Assembly: GCA_035772405.1 (NCBI GenBank)
Contig: JAYKKM010000452.1
Coordinates: forward strand, 2,008,001-2,072,000
Length of the DNA stretch: 64,000 bases
DNA from: Chrysogorgia sp. JL179-B06
Taxonomy: Eukaryota > Cnidaria > Anthozoa > Scleralcyonacea > Chrysogorgiidae
Direction of reading: 5' to 3'
Shown here piece by piece: positions 24,143-32,722 of this stretch; the first letter of the stretch is position 1, and every line of letters starts with the position of its first letter. The position numbers and the translations under genes are program-made. The notes below the pieces were generated by a model. The model saw only the letters and a program-made list of their open reading frames with translations, searched no databases and was not told the origin of the DNA.

Positions 24143-24587
24143 ATGTACAGTTATTTTGTTGATGATGGGGTATATGCCTCGACGAAAGATTTGGTCATTT
24201 AAAATGCGTGAACCAGAATATGCTGAAAAAATGATAGAGGCAGCGAAATTAATTCATACTCCACAGAATTGTCTTAAATTAAATGAAATATCGTTTTTTG
24301 AATGTAGTCGTGAAATTGTAAAAGATAAAGATATTGGTCATCTTCAACGGGTTGTTTATTTTAAAGAAGCAAGAGATTGTATTTTTGATTGGCTTCCATA
24401 TGGGGGAGAAATCATTCGTTCTTATGCTGATGATTTCTATCATTTTAAAGGTAGAATATATGAGCCGTCCACGTTATATCGATATGGAAAACGTCAGGGT
24501 TAAATGGGGAAATTATGGAATAGTGAAAGAATCCGTAAATTAGCTGATTATAAGAACAAGGATCGACAAAGACAAAAGGAAAAATAA
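24143..24587 (+). pseudogene. Island protein of unknown function, broken frame
   Basis: A TATAAAA box at 24118 precedes an ATG at 24143 whose frame shifts after ~15 codons into the main open frame (to 24500; contains ECSREIVKDKDIGHLQRVVY). That frame meets a TAA at 24501-24503 and goes on in the same register for 27 more codons, rich in Lys/Arg/Gln, to a TAA at 24585. The second part also begins with ATG, so it could be a separate start. No family recognised. Confidence 0.45.
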
Positions 24588-24690
24588 AAAACTTTTAGAG
24601 TAATGAAAGAAAATCGTGTAAAAAAAAATAACAATGATTCACATGTGGTAGAATATATGAGCCGTCCACATTAAATCGATATGGAAAACG
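24450..24690. repeat. ~40-bp direct duplication
   Basis: ATATGAGCCGTCCACGTTAT and following GATATGGAAAACG (about 24457-24491) recur at 24656-24690 with few changes. The second copy lies in non-coding DNA after the gene, so it is a local duplication of the gene's 3' end. Confidence 0.8.
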
Positions 24691-24719
24691 ATTCACATGT
24701 TTTATTATAAAAAATAAAT

Positions 24720-25074
24720 TTATAAAAGAGAAGGAATTATTATGTCTTTGTCAGTTTTTATAAACCTAACATTTTTATGCAAAAGATGAGGAACATCTTC
24801 CTCCGATAATATTTTTATTGTTTTTCCAGATTCTCCATGATTGATAACTTTCAGGGTTACTTCATACGGGTGTTGTTTCACACCATTTTTTTATTACAGA
24901 ACATTGTTTTGTGTCAACTATTGTAACAGGTTTGCAATCCTCCACAAAATATATATATTCAGAATATTCTTTATGAAGATATTCACATGATAAATAGCAC
25001 TGAAAAGTATTTTTGGAGCAGTCAAAAAAAGTTATACTATTTGTAAATATACTAACATAACGTAATACGGACAT
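24720..25074 (-). pseudogene. Island protein of unknown function, one frameshift
   Basis: The ATG at 25074 lies 40-50 bp after a TATATAAGAT box (25113-25122, minus). The first ~63 codons include CYLSCEYLHKEYSEYIYF. Around 24890 an A/T-run slip moves the frame, which then stays open to a TAA at 24720 (contains YEVTLKVINHGESGK). It is divergent from the basic ORF at 25248. No known domain. Confidence 0.45.
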
Positions 25075-25247
25075 TATTTTTTTCAGTAATGATAAAGTTT
25101 TTTAGTTTTAAACATCTTATATAATATTATATATTTGTCTCAGAAAAGATATTAAAAAAAAATCAAAAACAGATATAACAGTATAAATAGACGTTTTTTC
25201 TTTTTTTTTTATAATGCATTGCTTGTCGTACTTCAGTTAACATAAAA

Positions 25248-25364
25248 ATGAAGTGTAGGAGTTTTATAAAAAAATCGAAAACGAAAATAAAAAACGAATA
25301 CGAAAACGACGACGTTCTAAAAAAATTCAAAAAGGAGGATGGAAAAAGATCATCCGAATTATAA
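25248..25364 (+). CDS. Short Lys-rich ORF, possible basic core-type peptide
   Basis: A TATAAATA box at 25182 precedes an ATG at 25248 and a 38-codon frame very rich in Lys. In the neighbouring frame the same DNA reads an even more basic run (KRIRKRRRSKKIQKGG) followed by hydrophobic residues. An A-run slip near 25266 could therefore change the true product. Small basic peptides bind packaged DNA in several DNA virus groups, but nothing more specific can be claimed. Confidence 0.35.
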   Translation: MKCRSFIKKSKTKIKNEYENDDVLKKFKKEDGKRSSEL

Positions 25365-25418
25365 TCATAAGTTTTATGAATTTTGGAAATGGTAGACGAT
25401 GTATTAAAAAAAATTTTA

Positions 25419-25622
25419 TTAATCCAAATAAGTTTTTTTCAATCTTTGTATTCTATCATCACATTCACATAGATCAACTATTTTACTATAGATAAGTCGT
25501 CCGTAATTCTGTTTACAGGGATAACAATAATGATGGTTTACAAAGCATTCTTTACATCTGTAATGCATGAAAAAATGATAGAAGGAATTCACTTCACAAC
25601 AACAGAAACTGCAATATACCAT
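25419..25622 (-). CDS. Small zinc-ribbon-like protein
   Basis: 67 codons with ordered Cys/His pairs: CSFCCCEV, CKECFVNHHYCYPCKQNYG and CECDD. This suggests a RING- or ribbon-like fold binding one or two zinc ions. The promoter is a TATAAAAGG box at 25675-25683 on the minus strand, 53 bp before the start, back to back with the promoter of the gene at 25740. The frame is intact. The role is unknown; small zinc proteins in viruses are often regulators, but that is only analogy. Confidence 0.6.
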   Translation of the reverse strand: MVYCSFCCCEVNSFYHFFMHYRCKECFVNHHYCYPCKQNYGRLIYSKIVDLCECDDRIQRLKKTYLD

Positions 25623-25674
25623 CTTGACAACTTTTTTTTGGACGTTTTGTGAAAATTTTATTGTTTGACAACCG

Positions 25675-25703
25675 CCTTTTATAGATTTTGGGGACTATAA
25701 AAG
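25675..25703. promoter_or_regulatory. Divergent pair of TATA boxes
   Basis: TATAAAAGG on minus (25675-25683) and TATAAAAGC on plus (25696-25703) serve two genes starting at 25622 and 25740. Only 117 bp separate the two start codons. Confidence 0.65.
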
Positions 25704-25739
25704 CAGGGTATCAAATATATTTTTCTATTATTTTTCAAC

Positions 25740-26087
25740 ATGTGGCTGCGATCAATGATTGATTTTGAAGAATGTGAATCTCATGATTATTTTAAATTTT
25801 ATTATCATGCTGAACCCATACAATTAGTAAACTACGAACCTGTGGTTCCCTCGTGTTTAAGATATGGATATTATTTATACCTGAAAGATTGTCAGGGACC
25901 TCGATATTTCAAAATGTTGTTAGTAGGGGGGTTTGGGAGTCCGGAGGATAAATTACAGAACCTCTTACCATCATTGAAAGGAAAATATATAAATATTATA
26001 AATCATAGTGTAGAATTAGCAAACTCAACACCTGTATTAAACATTAAGCCCTACAATTTCATTGACCGTAGGGGTAGAGGTAAATAA
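25740..26087 (+). CDS. Island protein of unknown function, 115 residues
   Basis: Intact ATG-to-TAA frame with a TATA box 44 bp upstream. The N-terminus is rich in acidic and aromatic residues (DFEECESHDYFKFYYHAEP). The middle contains LRYGYYLYLKDCQGPRYFKMLL and a Gly-rich turn. No signal peptide, membrane helix or known motif. It is the cleanest of the plus-strand island genes. Confidence 0.6.
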   Translation: MWLRSMIDFEECESHDYFKFYYHAEPIQLVNYEPVVPSCLRYGYYLYLKDCQGPRYFKMLLVGGFGSPEDKLQNLLPSLKGKYINIINHSVELANSTPVLNIKPYNFIDRRGRGK

Positions 26088-26138
26088 ATATTTTTTTCTT
26101 TGTAATGTTATTAAAATAAAAAAACTTTTGATTTGAAA

Positions 26139-26558
26139 TTAAATCAAATGTGTAATCTTATATATATAATAAATAAAAAACACGAATTTTTTGTAAAAGA
26201 TAATTTTTTTTAAATGATCAGAAGCATCATAGTCAACAATTGTTGTTATGTTTTCACCCAGGCATGAACAATTCCATTCATCATTTTCATGTTCTTGTTT
26301 CTTTTTAACTTCCAGAGCTAAGTAATATGCTTGAGGAGGCGGTGTTGGGGGATCATTACATTCGCAAAATACCGTAGGTTGACATTTATTTACAACATAG
26401 GTAAAGTGGTGTAATTCTTTTGCTAGAAAACGACTTGGATAATAGTTACTTTCATCTTCAATTTTGTAGGGGTTAAAGTCATCAGCAATTATTCTTTTAT
26501 AACTTCTACCGTTATGTTCATCACAATCACGATAGGGTACATGTGAATTCGACATCAT
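26139..26558 (-). CDS. Island protein, LEV/TT paralogue group
   Basis: 139 codons from an ATG at 26558; a TATATAAAC box lies at 26590-26598. The acidic/aromatic N-terminus includes ADDFNPYKIEDE. Then come Cys pairs (KCQPTVFCECNDP), the pattern AYYLALEV and ENITTIVDYDASDH. The same order appears in the genes at 23434-23960 and 27978-28232. The last ~15 residues are hydrophobic and may result from a late frame slip. Function unknown. Confidence 0.6.
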   Translation of the reverse strand: MMSNSHVPYRDCDEHNGRSYKRIIADDFNPYKIEDESNYYPSRFLAKELHHFTYVVNKCQPTVFCECNDPPTPPPQAYYLALEVKKKQEHENDEWNCSCLGENITTIVDYDASDHLKKIIFYKKFVFFIYYIYKITHLI

Positions 26559-26740
26559 TCACATTAACGTTTAAACATTTCGGTAACGCGTTTATATATA
26601 ATTTTTTATATAAAAAAAATATAAAAAGATAAATCAAAATTAAAAAAGACAGATATTCTAAAATATATATAAAAAAAATTAAATAGAAATTTTATTAGGA
26701 TATAAATAAAAATGTAAAAAAATGGTTTTACAAAAATATC

Positions 26741-26926
26741 ATGGAAACCGTGGAAACAGTAGATGCACGATATAATAGATTATTCTATTCAAAATATCCC
26801 TGTGGACAATGTCTTAACGGAAATATGTGTGGGGAAGTGTGTGCGAATTATACACCGTGGAAAGATCCAAAACAAAAACGTTGTTGTAGATTAAAGAGAT
26901 GGTTGTTAAAGAAGATATGTTGTTAA
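26741..26926 (+). CDS. Small Cys-rich protein, CGxC paralogue 1
   Basis: 61 codons after a TATAAATA box at 26701-26708. Pattern: acidic start, ARYNRLFYSKYPCGQCLNGN, further Cys residues and a basic Cys-rich tail. It is a tandem paralogue of the gene at 27015, with the shared core R-(Y/F)-x-R-L-(F/Y)-Y-x-K-(Y/H)-PCG-x-C-(L/I)-N. A zinc or iron site is plausible. No known family. Confidence 0.6.
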   Translation: METVETVDARYNRLFYSKYPCGQCLNGNMCGEVCANYTPWKDPKQKRCCRLKRWLLKKICC

Positions 26927-27014
26927 AAGATTTAAAGAAGAAAATCCCATAAAAAAAACAAAGAAACAGTATAAATAAGAGTAAAAAAAATAATTGTTTT
27001 TATATTTGTAGACA

Positions 27015-27230
27015 ATGGAACGTATTGAAAAAGCAGATGAACGATTTGAAAGATTATATTATAACAAACATCCATGTGGAAGATGTATTAACAAACACCC
27101 ATGTGCGATTCATCCAGATGAATTAAAACTTTCAAGACTAAACAGTTTTAAACGTTGGGTGTTAAACAAGTTAAATATACGGTGGAAATATACCGTGATT
27201 GTTTCAGTGGAAATAGGTTACGACGAATAG
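27015..27230 (+). CDS. Small Cys-rich protein, CGxC paralogue 2
   Basis: 71 codons, with a TATAAATA box at 26970-26977. The core ERFERLYYNKHPCGRCINKH matches paralogue 1 in order and spacing. The C-terminal half differs and is longer. Both lie on the same strand with their own promoters, so the pair arose by local tandem duplication. Confidence 0.6.
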   Translation: MERIEKADERFERLYYNKHPCGRCINKHPCAIHPDELKLSRLNSFKRWVLNKLNIRWKYTVIVSVEIGYDE

Positions 27231-27267
27231 AAGAAAAGACGTCGAAGTTTTTTTAAAAAAGATTTAA

Positions 27268-27949
27268 ATGGCTGTACGAGAGCGTGATTTTGATGAAATT
27301 CTTTATCCCGACATTCAATATTTATTACATGCTGAATTGTTTGAGATAGAAAAAACACGAGATTCAACGTTTTATTTTTTGGAATGGAGGTTAACGTCCC
27401 TAACAGTTTAGATGTGCTGATTATGATTATTAATATTTTAACATTTATGTGGAAGATAAAAATGAACAATCTATATTTCGGAAACGATATTGTGGAAAAA
27501 GATATTATAGATTTTTAATAACCGGTTTTAGCTGGACTATGTCATTTTATGATCAGTTAGTGGGAAAACATGTAGTATTTATTGATAGAGAACCGAGATT
27601 ACCCACGTTAATTTCGACCCTTGATTGTTTTGAGATAAATAATATCCCATGTTATTCAAAAACGTTTTTGTATGGTAAATGTAAGGATTCAAGATTTAGA
27701 TTAGTAAATTATCATTTACGTGAAAATTTTGATGGTCAAGAGCTTTATTTAGTTCTTATTAAAGATGAAAATATATTATCTGTACTTAATGTGATTTATG
27801 GTACCAGTAATGAAAATTATATTGTAACATTAATAAATAAAATACATTTTGATAAATCTATGTTGCAACTACATGTCTATTTAAATTGTTGTGGGGAATT
27901 ATGTAATAATTTTAATGAATTCAATATTTTAAATAAAACAGTTAAATAA
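27268..27949 (+). pseudogene. Island protein, probable single gene with frame breaks
   Basis: An ATG at 27268 opens 47 codons (MAVRERDFDEILYPDIQYLL) ending in TAG at 27409. A second frame, open from about 27449 to 27949 with no nearby ATG, adds ~166 codons including SFYDQLVGKHVVFIDREPRL and a Cys-rich end. The lack of a start and promoter for the second part suggests one gene broken by slips around 27360-27440. The YDQLVGKHV region resembles FDYYRGKYV in the gene starting at 28373, hinting at paralogy. Function unknown. Confidence 0.45.
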
Positions 27950-27977
27950 AATATCGAGAAAAGCGTTTTTTTTTTAT

Positions 27978-28232
27978 TTAAAAAAAAGAATTTATATACA
28001 CTTGTTGATCTATAAAATTATGTATACCACAATCTCCTGTAACATGTGTTGTTATATATTGTTTATAATTAAGCTTTTTATTTTCTGCATACTCCATAAC
28101 TTCCAAATTTATATATAATCGATTCATAGGAAAGCATGGATTTAGGATTTGTTCACATTTACGTACAATAAATTTTTGATTTCGACAATTTTCTTTAAGA
28201 TAGTGAAGATCATACTGTTTGGGTTTTGACAT
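27978..28232 (-). CDS. Island protein, LEV/TT paralogue group, short form
   Basis: 84 codons, ATG at 28232. It contains CRNQKFIVRKCEQILNPC, then RLYINLEVMEY and KQYITTHVTGDCGIH. This is the same order as in the C-terminal halves of the genes at 23434-23960 and 26139-26558 but without their acidic N-terminus. No obvious TATA box was seen directly upstream. Function unknown. Confidence 0.55.
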   Translation of the reverse strand: MSKPKQYDLHYLKENCRNQKFIVRKCEQILNPCFPMNRLYINLEVMEYAENKKLNYKQYITTHVTGDCGIHNFIDQQVYINSFF

Positions 28233-28372
28233 ATTGCTTGCGTGATGTTCAACTGAAGAATGAACCCGAAAACAAAAATGTTTTTTATTTTATTTAGATT
28301 AATGTTTATTTAGCTTAATGAATTTGAAAGCTATATAAAGAGTAAAAATATGACATTTCAAATCACAGCAAT

Positions 28373-29556
28373 ATGATTGAAACAATTTTAAGAGTTGTTC
28401 TTTATTTTCAATATTTTAACCAAGGATAAATTGGATATTTATTTTGGTTATGTGGATTATTTGATTATTATCGTGGAAAATATGTCATATGTCCCATGAT
28501 GAAATGTAAAAACAACATTCGCCCCCACGACGAAGTATCTTATACTGTTAATATGAAAAAAATCAAGGGAACCCGTGGAATGGAATCCTATTTTATCCTA
28601 GAAGATCGTTACTCTTATATGATCCCGAATTTACAAGCAAGTCAAAGAAAATATTCCTTGAAGAGAACACTTTTTCAACGTACTATACTAGTTGAATCAG
28701 ACACGTTATGCTGTAGTTTTTTTTCATTCCCCGATTGTTTTAAATAATTATTTGTTTTATTACCCCTTGAAAACCACTCAGATTTATTTCAATTTTTAAA
28801 CACCAAAGATAAGTTTCATTACACATATTTTTTACAAAATCTAACGTTTGAAAGAAAATACTTATCTTATGCATTGGGTTATGGAAAGGAAAGTTTAGTA
28901 AGCAAATTTAAGCACATACAGCACGAGAAAGGTGATTTAAATCTTTTTTAAAATATTTATTTGTTAATGGTAGCACCTAGTATTTTCAATTCTTATGTTT
29001 ATTGTAGTTCAACTAAAAATATTATCATGGTCACTTCATGTTTTATATTTTATTGTCGTAAACATAATCCTATAGGAAGTTTTCTCAATAGACAAAAAAA
29101 GGTCTTTCTGAAAAAAATATTAGATATGATTTTTGGGATTTTATATATTATTTAAAAAAGGGTAAAGTATCCTTTGATAAATGTCGGTATAAAAATTGTA
29201 AGAGTCAAAGTTATTTTTTTGAGTTTGATCCTTTGAAATTAAGTATTTTAAACAAAAGTAATTATTTAATTGAAAATCACACCCTAACAGTATAACACAC
29301 CCCATCGAGGTTGTGCGAATAAAAGATTATGGGGGACATACGGGAGAATTTAAGTATAAAGATAAAATATTTGCACATGTAATAATGCTTGATGATGAAG
29401 TAAAAGATTTATTTAGTATGATAAGAAAATATATACAAACAACATTGAATTATAATTTAATTTCAAAAAAATCCCATATATGAAAACGAACTGACTGAAT
29501 CGAATGTTAATTGGGATATTTTTTATAAAAGTATTAGTGAACAAACGTGTATGTAA
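28373..29556 (+). pseudogene. Long island frame crossed by TAA codons and frame slips
   Basis: After a TATAAA box at 28334 an ATG at 28373 starts a register that stays open to about 29095 except for TAA codons at 28427-28429, 28745-28747 and 28949-28951. Between the stops the translation looks protein-like (FDYYRGKYVICP; FLNTKDKFHYTYFLQ; FIFYCRKHNP). At the seven-A run 29094-29100 the frame slips, continues to 29293, slips again and runs to 29556 with another slip near 29468. It may be one or two ancestral genes. No known domain. Decay is the simplest reading. Confidence 0.5.
29524..29530 (+). promoter_or_regulatory. TATA box of the Fic gene
   Basis: TATAAAA lies 38 bp before the ATG at 29562. 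It argues that the Fic gene starts there, not at the later ATG at 29652. Confidence 0.55.
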
Positions 29557-29561
29557 CAAAA

Positions 29562-30125
29562 ATGGAATTAAAAAATTGTATAAAATTTAAAGTGTTTGCG
29601 TATGATGTTATACGAATGGAAGAAGACGAAGAAAATGAAAAATAATTTTGGATGAAATGTGGGAGATTTTGTTTTGCCCTTCGAACATTTTATATGGAAA
29701 AAAATGAAAAATGGAAAATAAGTGAATGTTGTAAAACTATTCATGAAATATCTATGGTCCATTCATTAACGAATGCGGGACATTACAGTAAAAAAAAAAG
29801 ATTTGTTGGATTTCATGAGGGGGTTGATCCTTTAGATATTCAACAATATATGGAACATTTAGATGAATTTTACGTAAAAAACTATCAAAGAAAAAATATA
29901 TCAGTTTTGATTTATTATATTTTTGAAACCATTCATCCTTTTTCCGATGGAAATGGAAGAATAGGGAAAGCACTTGTTGCATTTCTAGAAAATAAAATAG
30001 AATGTAAAATAAAAACAAAAAAACAACATAGAAAGTTATGTAAAATTTTAGGAGTTATGCAAAGCAAACAAAATAGTTTATTTGATATAAAATGTTGTAA
30101 TCAATTATACACGTTATTAGTGTAA
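29562..30125 (+). CDS. Fic/DOC-domain protein
   Basis: The Fic core motif reads HPFSDGNGRIGK at 29935-29970, matching HPFx(D/E)GNGRxxR except for a final Lys in place of Arg. It is preceded by the usual flap and helix region (HYSKKKRFVGFHEGVDPLDI). Fic enzymes transfer AMP or related groups from nucleotides onto protein hydroxyls (family knowledge). The open frame to the stop is 157 codons from an ATG at 29652. An earlier ATG at 29562, correctly placed after a TATA box, is in the same register and separated only by a TAA at 29643-29645. No clear inhibitory (S/T)xxxE(G/N) helix is visible. The substrate is unknown. It sits between unknown island genes and near the integrase. Confidence 0.75.
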
Positions 30126-30237
30126 TAGGTTTTTTTTGATGGAATACAATTGTTTTTAAATTGTGAGGAGGGTATAAAATAAACACTGTCCCTACAGTGA
30201 TTCATCATTTACCCTTCACTCGGGAACAGATTCAGAG

Positions 30238-31122
30238 ATGGTGGAACTTTATGCGCGACAACAATATGATGATTTTTATAAAATGCAATCGTATACAGAT
30301 TTGTCTGCAAAAATAATTGCACAAAAAAAAATCAACGGTAATGCTATTCTCGCAAAAGTATATCCTACAAATAAAAGATGTGACAAGTACACATACAATA
30401 GCGCTGTTGAAGTGAAAAATGATCATATTCCTTCATTGTTGAATGTTCTTAATAAGATTAGCATTTAAGAGAAATTGGTGCAGATATTTTTTGAGGTGGT
30501 AAGTTTTGAAAATTGGAAAAAGCAAACATGCCGTTTGGTTGTTCGTACAGATGCGTGGGGTGGTTTGGAAATTTGTTATCAACATCAAGATAACGAATTA
30601 TCCGATGCAATGGAATTTGACGATGATCCAACACCGAGAACCAGCAACAACAACAACGCAACGTCAAGTGAAATCGTATGGTCTGATGACTGGGGTAGTT
30701 TTCTTATAAAAAAGAAAGATTCCTTGGATGAATATATTATTGCCCTAAGAATGTATAATCATGCAACAGGTCATAAATCCCCTCCTACCACAGTCAAACA
30801 ACGAGTATTGAAGAAAAATAAACCCCCACTCAATTTTGACGACGACGTCGACGATGACGACGATAACGAAAATATTAAGAAAATAAAAGTAGAAAGTGAT
30901 GATGATGAGGTTTGTCACCGTTTAAGTCCAACAGTAATTTCAGAAATGTTTTATTATCGTTTTAGATGTTGTAAAAATATACAAGATACATTATGTTTGT
31001 ACTGTAATACTATAAATAAAGAGTTAGCATGTAAAAATATAGAAGTTGATTTTATGGGGATATTACGCGATAAAGAACTCGTTGATGAACTTGAAGAATA
31101 TTATACATATTTTATTTCTTAA
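30238..31122 (+). CDS. Acidic island protein with in-frame TAA
   Basis: A TATAAAA box at 30173 precedes an ATG at 30238. The first 76 codons end in TAA at 30466-30468, and the same register then stays open for 218 more codons to 31120 with no ATG near its start. The second part holds Trp-rich VRTDAWGGLEICYQ, a low-complexity Asn/Asp segment, an NLS-like KQRVLKKNKPP, a run of ~14 acidic residues and a C-terminal Cys cluster (CCKNIQDTLCLYC). This composition suggests a nuclear or nucleic-acid-linked protein, but no family is recognised. Confidence 0.5.
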
Positions 31123-31130
31123 TTTTAGAA

Positions 31131-32207
31131 ATGAGTAAAAAGAAAAAAAATAAATTTTCTGCTGACTTTATTGAAAAAGCTTCAAGATTATTAAAAGGAG
31201 AGACATTAACTGATGAGGATTATTCTAATTATAGATTACATAGTAGTAGTAAAAAAAATATATAGACGTTTGAAATATGCTGTTAATAAAAATAATGAAC
31301 AATGGGAAATTGATTTAGCTGAAAATAAAGATTTAGCCCGATATAATAATCAATATCGTTATTGGCTGGTGTGTATTGATATTTTTTCAAGATTTTGTTG
31401 GGTAAAATTAATAAAAAAGAAAACGTCTAATAATGTTAAAAATAAATTTGAAAGTATTCTTATTGAAGAAGGAATAGCGCCTCTTAAAATTCAAAGTGAT
31501 GAAGGAACAGAATTTCAAGATATACGTACGAAATTAAGTAAAAGTATAATTTTGAAGTATTTCATACGTATAATAGAGAAATAAAAGCATCCCATGTGGA
31601 ACGTGTAATTGGAACTTTAAAAACAATGGTTCGTCGTGTTTTAACAATGACTGGAGAATTTGACTATATTAAGTATTTACCCCTTATTGTTAATCGTTAT
31701 AATAATTCCCCACATAAAGCATTAGCTGGTGCAACACCTTTTGAAATTTATCGCGAAGAAAAAAAAGGAAAAATACGTAAAGTAAAAAATAAAATAGTAC
31801 GTGATCATTTCAATTATCCTATTCCCACTCAAGATCTGATACAAGAAGGTACTCGTGTACGTGTTGTGAGAGTAAAAAATAATATTTTTGAAAAAAGCAG
31901 TCTTCGACGATGGACTAATGAGATATTTTTTATTAAAAAAGTATTTATCACCGATCCCGTTACATATCAATTAGAAGACGAACAACGTGAAGAAATTAGA
32001 GGAATTTTTTATTGTGCTGAATTACAAGTTTTAAAAAAAAAAAAGAATTTACACATTGCTAGTAATTCAATATCAAGAGGACTTCAAAAGAATTTGATTA
32101 ATGATTTTGAAATGAAAATTGCACAACCTATTGATGCTTTGAACAATGAATGTTTTTTAGAAGTTTTACAAGTTTGTTATCCCCAAACAACTAAAAATAT
32201 TGTGTGA
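31131..32207 (+). pseudogene. Polinton/Maverick-type integrase (retroviral fold), two frame slips
   Basis: The ATG at 31131 lies 8 bp after the previous gene. The N-terminal ~40 codons are basic. Then an rve catalytic core: first Asp in EIDLAENKDLARYN, second in IQSDEGTEFQD, catalytic Glu in SHVERVIGTLK, followed by VNRYNNSPHKALAGATPFEI. A chromo/SH3-like C-terminal domain follows (TRVRVVRVKNNIFEKSSLRRW, FYCAELQVL), as in Polinton integrases. These enzymes join linear element DNA to the host chromosome. Breaks are a one-base slip in an A-run near 31248 and one near 31553. Outside them the core residues are present. Stop is TGA at 32205. It is the rightmost gene of the island. Confidence 0.8.
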
Positions 32208-32317
32208 GATATCATTGTGTGTCATGAAATCATTGTGTGAGAAAAACGTATCAAATAACACAAAATAAATTATATTATAAATTAAGCAAACCTAAAATAT
32301 GGTCCGAAAATTCTACG

Positions 32318-32341
32318 GACCAATCAGGGCTCGCGTATAAA
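32318..32341 (+). promoter_or_regulatory. CCAAT and TATA motifs at right edge of island
   Basis: GGACCAATCAGGGCTCGCGT is followed by TATAAAAGC. The spacing is promoter-like, but no credible frame follows within 300 bp. It may belong to a lost gene or be a chance match. Confidence 0.35.
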
Positions 32342-32722
32342 AGCAAGTTATATAGAAGAAGTTCACTCCATCACTCTGCATCACATATATACGTAATCTT
32401 AAAAAGTGAGGAATTTCAATATTATTAAAGGATACTTCAACGATTTACTTAGGTTCCACGAGTCAATCGTTGATCCCATTGATGAGTTATAGATCTACGT
32501 GTGAAAGTTTGGGAGAACTCAAAATCGCAATGCAAACCCATGCCACCGAGTTCACGTTCTCTTAAACTTCACTCGTGTTTCTATATTCTATATTCTGTGG
32601 TAACAAGGTTAGGAGAGTGTTTCATATTTCTTCTGTAATATTGGTGTTTACACAAAATATCATTTATATGTAAGAAAATGTATACAAGCTACCTTCACAA
32701 TCTAAAGCATATTTCTTGAGTA

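Larger units (their letters stand above)
23280..32430. mobile_element. AT-rich integrated virus-like or Polinton-like island
   Basis: About 9 kb markedly richer in A and T than its flanks. It is packed with short intronless genes on both strands, most with a TATA box 35-65 bp before the ATG and little space between genes. Recognisable products are a Polinton/Maverick-type integrase at the right end and a Fic-domain protein. The rest are small cysteine-rich or acidic proteins in paralogue groups. No capsid, packaging ATPase, protease or DNA polymerase B was recognised, and no terminal inverted repeats were found. It may be truncated, or a lineage with unfamiliar proteins. Frames are broken by shifts in A-runs and in-frame TAA codons, which suggests a partly decayed insertion. 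The boundaries are approximate. Confidence 0.7.

Noticed and set aside
23280..32430. Ciliate-type genetic code for the island
   Set aside because: Intact neighbouring genes end at TAA or TAG in sensible places and use CAA for Gln; the internal TAA codons are better explained by decay.
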